Shown here piece by piece: positions 51,526 to 57,197 of a stretch of 57,197 bases of DNA. The DNA is from a bacterium. GTDB taxonomy: Bacteria; Hydrothermota; Tepidihabitantia; SM23-42; JAOAFX01. The first letter of the stretch is position 1. The number at the start of each line of letters is the position of its first letter. Location of the stretch: the NCBI GenBank assembly GCA_036382775.1, contig DASVHD010000035.1:92804-150000 (forward strand), written 5' to 3'. Below the pieces are notes generated by a model. It ran no database searches, was not told the origin of the DNA, and saw nothing but the letters and a program-made list of their open reading frames with translations. Position numbers and translations under genes: made by a program.

Positions 51526-52470
51526 CTATTGCTCCCTAGCAATCCGGAAACGGTCTTTTGTCTGTTGATTTCTTATTTCGGCAAAATTTTTCGATGCATT
51601 TTCTTTAAGTTCTTTAATATTCCTTAAAAATAATTTACGCATTTTCTCGGTTTCATTGGCTACGTTTGATAAATATTTTGGTAAATATGATTCCTTTATC
51701 ATGTCAATACAATAATTCGCCTTCATATTTCGTGAAGATATCGAATGAATGAGAACCATATGGTCATTTTCTTTTATCTTGTATCTTGATCCTTTTGTTT
51801 TACATTCGTACAAGTCGCCGCTGAACAAAATCACGGGATAAATGATTTTTATAAAAAGAGCTGCCTCCTTAGAACTCTGGTGATCAGCATTAACTTTTAT
51901 ATACTCATTATACTCTTTCTCTTTGGATCTCGTGGCTTTACACAATCCATATAGTGTTCCATACAATTCACCGTGATTCGCTTCGTTTTTCCCCCCTGCT
52001 CCGTGTTTAACAGTACAAAATTGTGTTGCAATATATTCACACTCCCTGTAGTGAGATACAACATCTGCAAGTTCATATTCCATTGGTACTCCCTCAAAAA
52101 ACCATGGAACACTACAGCATGCTACAGCAATATCAAATTGACCCAGAAATGTTGCTTTTCTTGTGAAACCAACTATTGGAAAGTGATTATTTTTACAAGC
52201 TATTAGTATTTCAACTTCAAAACTGTCAAGGATATCTTCACTTTCAGATAGTTTGATAGAACGAGTCGCATCTGCATCAAGTTCACGTGATTCCCCTGAG
52301 TCTATATCTTCATACGGTGTGTTTGTAATGACATTATATTTAAACTTCTCAAGAATGGGACATATACGCTGTTCTAACAAATAACCTGAATACTGTAGAG
52401 CATCACGGATTTGTTGCGTCTTTATCTTATTAAAACTCATTCTTTTATCAAACCGTTCATTCATATTCAT
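51526..52470 (-). CDS. PD-(D/E)XK-like nuclease, putative
   Basis: 314 aa. SRELDADATRS, then DSFEVEILIACKNN fits a D...ExE-x-L-I-x-C-K core of the PD-(D/E)XK fold (Asp at about 65, Glu/Lys at about 87-93). The rest is mixed alpha/beta (HGELYGTLYGLCKATRSKEK) with a charged helical tail. AT-rich and alone with its own promoter; no methylase partner is adjacent. A restriction-like defence nuclease is inferred. ATG 52470 or 52464; a second TATAAT lies 2 bases before 52470. Confidence 0.5.
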   Translation of the reverse strand: MNMNERFDKRMSFNKIKTQQIRDALQYSGYLLEQRICPILEKFKYNVITNTPYEDIDSGESRELDADATRSIKLSESEDILDSFEVEILIACKNNHFPIVGFTRKATFLGQFDIAVACCSVPWFFEGVPMEYELADVVSHYRECEYIATQFCTVKHGAGGKNEANHGELYGTLYGLCKATRSKEKEYNEYIKVNADHQSSKEAALFIKIIYPVILFSGDLYECKTKGSRYKIKENDHMVLIHSISSRNMKANYCIDMIKESYLPKYLSNVANETEKMRKLFLRNIKELKENASKNFAEIRNQQTKDRFRIAREQ

Positions 52471-52538
52471 TTATTATATCTATTTCCAAAACAAACACTT
52501 CTCCTGAACTTTTATGTCTCTATCGCTTCTCTGTCTCT

Positions 52539-52567
52539 ATTATCCACAGTTTACAGTTCTTTGTCAA
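52539..52567 (-). promoter_or_regulatory. promoter of the putative nuclease gene
   Basis: Minus strand TTGACA (52562-52567), 17 bases, GATAAT (52539-52544). Confidence 0.6.
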
Positions 52568-52645
52568 TGACATTTTATACGTGGTAGTTTATTTTTAATA
52601 ATGGCCATATATTCACACCTTCTGGCTAGAGCCAAAACAATAACC

Positions 52646-53017
52646 TTAATCTCCGGACGGCTGGATGGTGCTGGCTTCCATCATGAGCATCACTGTTCTT
52701 TGCGGGGCTCTTGTCCGGTGCGTAAAGCCCTTTGATATCGTCACTCCCTGATCGGCATACAATTCAATCGTTCTGTCCTTCAGATCGATAAACAAGTAAC
52801 CGTCCAAGACAAAAAAGAATTCATCGGTATCATCATGCTTATGCCAGTGATACTCGCCCTGGACTATGCCAACCCTTATTACGCAGTCATTAACCCTTGT
52901 GAGCGTCTGGTTGTACCACTTGTCTTTGCATTCGGTCACCATTTTAGGAATATCAATAAGTTCGAAATGCTTGTATTTGATATCCAGTTTGGTCACGTAA
53001 TCGAATTGTTTTCCCAC
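52646..53017 (-). CDS. cupin-domain protein
   Basis: 123 aa, single cupin barrel: GEYHWHKHDDTDEFFFVLDG (metal-binding His, His and Glu of cupin motif 1) and GVTISKGFTHRTRAP (motif 2 His). Probably a metal-dependent isomerase, dioxygenase-like or binding protein; substrate unknown. GTG 53017 has GGGAGG five bases upstream. GC-richer than the island, so it belongs to the flanking core genome; it follows the por terminator. Confidence 0.85.
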   Translation of the reverse strand: MGKQFDYVTKLDIKYKHFELIDIPKMVTECKDKWYNQTLTRVNDCVIRVGIVQGEYHWHKHDDTDEFFFVLDGYLFIDLKDRTIELYADQGVTISKGFTHRTRAPQRTVMLMMEASTIQPSGD

Positions 53018-53030
53018 TGATCCTCCCTAT

Positions 53031-53076
53031 AAAAAGCCAGTCCCGCCTTCATAAAGCAAAATCATAAAGGCGGGAC
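53031..53076 (-). terminator. terminator of the por operon
   Basis: GTCCCGCCTT (53040-53049) pairs with AAGGCGGGAC (53067-53076), perfect 10 bp, 17-base loop; on the minus strand TGGCTTTTT follows. It lies 21 bases after the porB stop. Confidence 0.85.
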
Positions 53077-53096
53077 CGGAAAGAATGTAAGGTCGC

Positions 53097-54017
53097 TTAT
53101 TCTGCGCTGCGCTTGAGCAGACGTTCCCACTGCCGGTCGATCTCGGCCTGAAAATCCGGGATCGTAGTATTGTCTTTGAGCTTGAACAGATGACCGAATC
53201 GGCCCTGCATCTTCAGATATTCCTCAATCGGCTTTTTCTCTTTGGGTTTGACCGTTATCTTGTACTTGCCGTTCTCGTATTCGTACAAGGACCAGATACA
53301 GCACTCCATTGCTAGGCGCGCCACGACCGCGGTCTTCTCGGGAGCATAAGCCCATCCCAGCCGGCACGGCGAAAGGATGTTTATGAACGACGGGCCGTCG
53401 GCATCGAGCGCTTTGCGTACCTTTGTCACCAGGTCGTTCCAGTGACCGATCGACGCCTGCGCCGCATAAGCCGGATCGTGCGCGATGATGATCTCGGTCA
53501 GGTTCTTGCGGGGCTGCATCTTGCCCGGGATCACGGTCCCGGCCGGCGATGTCGTCGTGTGCGCGCCCGAGGGCGTGGCCGACGAACGCTGGATCCCCGT
53601 ATTCATGTACGCTTCGTTATTGTAGCAGACGTAGAGCATGCGATGCCGGCGTTCGATCATCCCTGACAAAGCCTGCAATCCGATGTCGTAGGTCCCGCCG
53701 TCGCCGCCGAATGCGATGAACCTGATCTCTTTATCGATCTTGCCCCTCTTCCGGAATGCACGGTACGCGGATTCCACGCCCGAAATAGTGGCCGCGACGT
53801 TCTCGAACGCGTTATGGATGTAGGGGACTCCCCAAGCAGTATAAGGGTAGATCGTCGAGATGACCTCAAGACAACCGGTCGCTGCGCCCACTACCACGGG
53901 TTGCTGGGCTGCAAGCAGTACCTGCCGCGCCGCGATCGTCGCGCCGCAGCCGGCGCATGCCCGGTGACCGCCCAGGAATTTTTCCTTTTGAGCCGCGAGT
54001 TCTTTTATGTTAGCCAT
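53097..54017 (-). CDS. porB: pyruvate:ferredoxin oxidoreductase, beta subunit
   Basis: 306 aa. Thiamine-diphosphate domain: CAGCGATIAAR (first Cys pair for the [4Fe-4S] cluster), GCLEVIS, and FGGDGGTYDIGLQALSGM with YNNEAYMNTG, the GDG...N pocket for ThDP. HTTTSPAG and ILSPCRLGWAY are PorB features. It decarboxylates pyruvate and passes electrons through the subunit cluster to ferredoxin. The start ATG overlaps the porA stop by one base (TAATG). Pyruvate is the likely substrate but another 2-oxoacid is not excluded. Confidence 0.93.
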   Translation of the reverse strand: MANIKELAAQKEKFLGGHRACAGCGATIAARQVLLAAQQPVVVGAATGCLEVISTIYPYTAWGVPYIHNAFENVAATISGVESAYRAFRKRGKIDKEIRFIAFGGDGGTYDIGLQALSGMIERRHRMLYVCYNNEAYMNTGIQRSSATPSGAHTTTSPAGTVIPGKMQPRKNLTEIIIAHDPAYAAQASIGHWNDLVTKVRKALDADGPSFINILSPCRLGWAYAPEKTAVVARLAMECCIWSLYEYENGKYKITVKPKEKKPIEEYLKMQGRFGHLFKLKDNTTIPDFQAEIDRQWERLLKRSAE

Positions 54018-55201
54018 TATTCACCCCGCACTCCGTAATACGCAATATCCTTGTCTACTTTGCCGGTTTTCTTAAACGCCAGAAGTTCCTCGTAGATACT
54101 CTCGATCTCTTCGATGCTGATATCCCTTCCGCCCAGGCCGTAGACGTAGTTCTTCAATATCGGTTTCGTGTTCGAATCGTATAGGACGGACCGGCAGTCA
54201 TTGTACAGGTGGCCGCCCATGGACGAGAGCGTGTCCGCCCGGTCCATGATGCCGACAACATTCACCTTCGTGAGTGCCTTGAGCATTGCTTCCCTGGGAA
54301 ACGGACGGTAGACCCGGCACCGGATCAGACCGACTTTCTTGCCGTTCTCGCGCATCCGCTCCACCGCGACCTTTGCCGTACCGCCGGTCGAACCCATGGC
54401 GAGGATCGCCACTTCGGCGTCGTCCATCTTGTACTCTTCCAGAATCGGGTAGTGGCGTCCGAATTCTTTAGCAAAATCATTCTGGGCTTTATCGATTATC
54501 GGCAGCACATGGTCCATGGCGTCGATCTGAGACCGCTTATGCTCGAAATAATAATCCTGCAGATCAAGGGCGCCAAGGGTTATCGGGTGATCAAGATCAA
54601 GCAGCGAATTCTTCACTACTCTCTCTCCCAGCCATTTTGGCACTTCCTTGTCATCGACGAGCTCCACCCGTTCCATGCCGTGACTGATGATAAATCCGTC
54701 GGTCGTGACCATCACGGGCATCAGCGCCTCTTCCGCTATTTTAACGGCCATGATCGTCGAGTCGTAGGCTTCCTGCGTATTCTCGGTGAATATCTGCAGC
54801 CAACCTGAATCCCTTGATGCCAGCGAATCCGAATGATCGCAATGAATATTGATCGGGCTCGACAGCGACCTGTTAACCAGGCAGATCACGATCGGCAGCC
54901 GCAGGCCGCCGGCAATGAAAAGGATCTCGTGCATCAACGCCAGACCCTGCGAAGAGGTTGATGTCATAACCCTGGCACCGGCAGACGACGCGCCCACGCA
55001 GGCACTCAACGCCGAGTGCTCGCTTTCCGCGGGTACGAATTCGGTCGTGACCTGTCCATCGGCTACAAACGACGCGAACAACTGGACGACTTCGGTCGCG
55101 GGTGTAATCGGATAAGCGGCGACCACGTCAGGGTTGATCTGGCGCATGGCTTCAGCCATCGCCTCGTTACCGGTCCGCGCAACTACGATGTTCTTATTCA
55201 C
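54017..55201 (-). CDS. porA: pyruvate:ferredoxin oxidoreductase, alpha subunit
   Basis: 394 aa from GTG 55201, which has GGGAGG about six bases upstream. Longer frames start in the GC-rich repeat and porD and are rejected. VVAAYPITPATEVVQLF, VPAESEHSALSACVGASSAG, TSSQGLALMHEIL and ALMPVMVTTDGFIISH are alpha-subunit signatures; LGGRDIS near the end belongs to the transketolase C-domain. Located between porD and porB. Confidence 0.93.
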   Translation of the reverse strand: MNKNIVVARTGNEAMAEAMRQINPDVVAAYPITPATEVVQLFASFVADGQVTTEFVPAESEHSALSACVGASSAGARVMTSTSSQGLALMHEILFIAGGLRLPIVICLVNRSLSSPINIHCDHSDSLASRDSGWLQIFTENTQEAYDSTIMAVKIAEEALMPVMVTTDGFIISHGMERVELVDDKEVPKWLGERVVKNSLLDLDHPITLGALDLQDYYFEHKRSQIDAMDHVLPIIDKAQNDFAKEFGRHYPILEEYKMDDAEVAILAMGSTGGTAKVAVERMRENGKKVGLIRCRVYRPFPREAMLKALTKVNVVGIMDRADTLSSMGGHLYNDCRSVLYDSNTKPILKNYVYGLGGRDISIEEIESIYEELLAFKKTGKVDKDIAYYGVRGE

Positions 55202-55215
55202 AACAAACCTCCCTT

Positions 55216-55266
55216 CACCCCCTCCTTTGTCCTCCCCCCTCGAGGGGGAGGGTAAGGGTGGGGGGC
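55216..55266. repeat. GC-rich palindrome in the porD-porA gap
   Basis: Centred on CTCGAG at 55239-55244 with CTCCCCC and GGGGGAG arms. In reverse orientation the copy at 37332-37378 reads almost the same (CTCCTTTRTCCTCCCC). It overlaps the last bases of porD. Confidence 0.75.
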
Positions 55267-55268
55267 GC

Positions 55269-55559
55269 TCATTTTTCCTCCCGGACCATGGTAATAGCTT
55301 TGACCTTGGGCGGGCATTCTTCCGCGCAGATCCCGCAGCCCTTGCAGTACCGGTAATCGATCCCCTGCACTTTACCATCCTTGACGATTATTGCCGAATC
55401 CGGGCAGTAGATCCAGCATATCATGCAGTGCGTGCATTTTTTCGAATCCCAGACCGGCTTGTCGCTCCGCCAATCGCCGGTTTCGAATTCCTGGCTGGTC
55501 CCGGCTTCCAGGACCAATCCAATCGGCAAATCCTTCCAGCCTTTCTTTTCCTTTTTCAT
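55269..55559 (-). CDS. porD: pyruvate:ferredoxin oxidoreductase, delta (ferredoxin) subunit
   Basis: 96 aa with two [4Fe-4S] motifs, CTHCMICWIYCP and CKGCGICAEECP. It takes electrons from the PorB/A core to free ferredoxin. ATG 55559 overlaps the porG stop (ATGA). The operon order gamma-delta-alpha-beta is the one found in Thermotoga and archaea. Confidence 0.94.
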   Translation of the reverse strand: MKKEKKGWKDLPIGLVLEAGTSQEFETGDWRSDKPVWDSKKCTHCMICWIYCPDSAIIVKDGKVQGIDYRYCKGCGICAEECPPKVKAITMVREEK

Positions 55560-56131
55560 TTCTCTTTAACCTCCTCGTACGCCCTTCTTATGGCCTTGAT
55601 ATTACCATCGACCACATCCGGGCGGGTAGGAAATTTGTGATGCAATCTGTTTTCAACGGATCCCAGCATGGGCTCGAACTCAAGCAGCTTTGATACTTTG
55701 ATCAGCGCGCCCAGCATTGGCGTATTCGGGATGTCGCGCTTCAGAATGTCATTGGCGATCTTGCTGGCATCGACAACGTAAACTTTTTGAGACGTTATTT
55801 TCAATTGTTTTTTTATCTCCTCGGCTGTTTTCTGGCTATTTACAAGGATGATGCCGTCTTTTGCCAATCCTTCGGTCACGTCAATACTCTCCATTAGTGT
55901 TGGATCCAGCACCACGACGATATTGGGCTCCTTAATGCCACAGTGCTGGAGTATTGGTTTGTCAGATATGCGGTTAAAGGCATAAACCGGAGCACCCATG
56001 CGTTCGGGTCCATATTCCGGGAACGCCTGGATATATTTTCCGGTTTCCACGGCGGCATCGGCAAATAACAGAGCGGCGGTTTTTGCGCCCTGGCCGCCCC
56101 GGCCATGCCATCTTATTTCCAATAATGCCAT
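55556..56131 (-). CDS. porG: pyruvate:ferredoxin oxidoreductase, gamma subunit
   Basis: 191 aa. WHGRGGQGAKTAALLFADAA and EYGPERMGAPVYAFNRIS are the gamma-subunit signatures; NTPMLGALIKVSKLLE completes the domain. First gene of porGDAB; AAGGAG seven bases before ATG 56131. Confidence 0.94.
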   Translation of the reverse strand: MALLEIRWHGRGGQGAKTAALLFADAAVETGKYIQAFPEYGPERMGAPVYAFNRISDKPILQHCGIKEPNIVVVLDPTLMESIDVTEGLAKDGIILVNSQKTAEEIKKQLKITSQKVYVVDASKIANDILKRDIPNTPMLGALIKVSKLLEFEPMLGSVENRLHHKFPTRPDVVDGNIKAIRRAYEEVKEK

Positions 56132-56485
56132 TTAGACTCCTTTCCTTGCAGCATTAAAACGTGTCGATTACGGTGATAAATCATAGATTATCCCGATTTC
56201 ATCATTCAAATTCCTTATACCAAGGAATCGGGATCCCGTTTCACGGGACAGTGATAAAAAAATCTGTGTTTCCGTGCTCAATGTATATTCGCCGTGATCG
56301 CAGGATGGAGTAATTATATGTAAAATAACGTGAAAGTCAAGTAAAATTGACCTGTTAACCGCTTCTGTCACTCCTGCCCCGTACTTTTGTACGGGATAAA
56401 CTCCAGCAGGAGTCTAGTATGTCGAATATCTGGATTCCGCGCCATGCACGGAATGACGCATAAATTCTTTTTTTCGGTTCTTTTT
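56132..56485 (-). promoter_or_regulatory. por promoter, structured leader and nested hairpin
   Basis: No gene. Minus strand promoter TTGACT (56335-56340)-N16-TATAAT (56313-56318). The leader of about 175 bases can form mutually exclusive hairpins: ATCCCGATT/AATCGGGAT (56190-56198 with 56226-56234), ATTCCTT/AAGGAAT (56210-56216 with 56222-56228) and TCCCGT/ACGGGA (56234-56239 with 56243-56248). Upstream of the promoter a nested palindrome ACTCCTGC/GCAGGAGT enclosing CCCGTAC/GTACGGG (56370-56413) ends the neighbouring peptidase region. Confidence 0.6.
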
Positions 56486-57197
56486 TTAATCGACGATCAC
56501 TAACCGATAATTCCTGCCCTCGATTACGGCATGATACACCCCGGCAACATGAGGCTTGAAGATCAGTTCCTGGCAGTATTTCTGCAATACCTTTCTACCG
56601 GATATATCAAAGATCTCGATCATTGCCTGGCGGTCAGTATGAATGCGGATCGCTCTGCCAATTGTCTGAACCTGTTCGATCATTGCCGGCGGTGCAGCAA
56701 TGTGAGACTCATCAATGGCCGTTACGGTATTTTTCTGGATGATCCAGGTTTCGGGATCGATCACGATGCTGACCGGTTCCTGCGGCAACATGCACTCAAC
56801 GTGTTCATATGAAGAATCGACCGCGAGCGTGACGATCGTGTCACCGGCGGCATAATTGACCCCAATGGGCAAGGGCATATGAAATACCGCGGGCCCGATC
56901 GTCTGCACCTGGTCGACATCCAAAACCAAGCGCCAGTTCGGAGATTCGAATATTTTGTTCCATTGCACCTGGTAGACAGGATATCCCATGTCATACACCC
57001 ATTCCTGGAAGAACCAGTCGTAATCGCCGGCAAGGGTCTGGTTCATGATGCGGTTAAGATCATCGGTCGATGCATTTGAGTACTCAAATGAATCCCGGTA
57101 TGCGGCCATAAGATCAAGCCAGGTCGAGTCATCGTGGCACAGGTACCTGATCATATGCAATACCCAGCTTCCCTTATAATAACTGTGGCTGCCGCTG
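56486..57197 (-). CDS. M1-family metallopeptidase, C-terminal part, with sorting tail (cut by window edge)
   Basis: Open to the right edge (about 237 codons seen, N-terminus missing). SYYKGSWVLHMIRYLCHDDS at the edge is the conserved Tyr/KG segment that follows the zinc site in gluzincin aminopeptidases, and WFFQEWVYDMGYPVYQVQW is the usual C-domain. The HExxH zinc motif lies outside the window. The last 80 residues (AMIEIFDISGRKVLQKY, GVYHAVIEGRNYRLVIVD) are a FlgD-like/Por sorting tail, so the enzyme is exported or surface-bound. Confidence 0.85.
   Translation of the reverse strand, partial: SGSHSYYKGSWVLHMIRYLCHDDSTWLDLMAAYRDSFEYSNASTDDLNRIMNQTLAGDYDWFFQEWVYDMGYPVYQVQWNKIFESPNWRLVLDVDQVQTIGPAVFHMPLPIGVNYAAGDTIVTLAVDSSYEHVECMLPQEPVSIVIDPETWIIQKNTVTAIDESHIAAPPAMIEQVQTIGRAIRIHTDRQAMIEIFDISGRKVLQKYCQELIFKPHVAGVYHAVIEGRNYRLVIVD

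Noticed and set aside
54209-54808. 199-codon plus-strand frame
   Set aside because: Antisense shadow of porA.
55202-55378. N-terminal extension of porA
   Set aside because: It reads through the GC-rich repeat and porD; GTG 55201 has a good ribosome site and matches the family N-terminus.

Overview
The window looks like a piece of chromosome from an uncultured diderm bacterium of a candidate phylum; WOR-3/Stahlbacteria or a relative near the Fibrobacterota-Bacteroidota fits best, but that is inference from gene content. Evidence for an LPS-bearing outer membrane is lpxD, lpxC, lptD and an outer-membrane barrel protein. Secreted proteins end in FlgD-like/Por-type sorting tails, and there is a four-subunit pyruvate:ferredoxin oxidoreductase of the anaerobe type. 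I found no rRNA, tRNA, CRISPR array or transposase.

Layout. 1-3917: a leaderless nitroreductase gene translationally coupled to a very large MalT/BTAD-type regulator cut by the left edge. 4041-9340: outer-membrane barrel, MFS transporter, oligopeptidase B, and a TPR/coiled-coil membrane protein. 9346-13505: an EamA-transporter remnant, larC, an ECF sigma/anti-sigma pair and a membrane-anchored PpiD/SurA-like foldase. 13530-18877 (minus): tightly overlapping deoB-cdd-ATPase-lptD operon. 18991-22982: two secreted proteins with C-terminal sorting tails. 23377-26235: larB, an AmmeMemoRadiSam B-A fusion and bioY, divergent from lpxD-lpxC (26312-28059). 28125-33591: a DUF4412 protein, then DUF4159, DUF4175 and TPR genes. 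33785-41939 (minus): a PurF-like protein lacking its nucleophile Cys, a small protein, pmbA-tldD-SDR, HAD-DedA, and a HEAT protein.

42100-52470 is a visibly AT-richer accessory island, all on the minus strand. It holds an AbiE toxin-antitoxin pair, HEAT protein, a deaminase-ATPase-winged-helix fusion, two unknown genes, a truncated YaaC-like gene, an operon of small winged-helix proteins ending in a PLD-like protein, and a PD-(D/E)XK-like nuclease. It reads as a defence-type island with broken genes and dispersed repeats. 52646-56131 returns to core metabolism (cupin, porGDAB) and the right edge cuts an M1 peptidase.

Regulation is unusually legible. About twenty promoters of the form TTGACA-N16/17-TATAAT can be read by eye. 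In several cases the start codon lies only 5-7 bases after the -10 hexamer, so leaderless mRNAs seem common, while operon-internal and secreted-protein genes have good Shine-Dalgarno sites. Many gene pairs overlap by ATGA or GTGA. GC-rich palindromic repeats and short tandem repeats occupy intergenic DNA and in one case have entered a coding sequence (pmbA).
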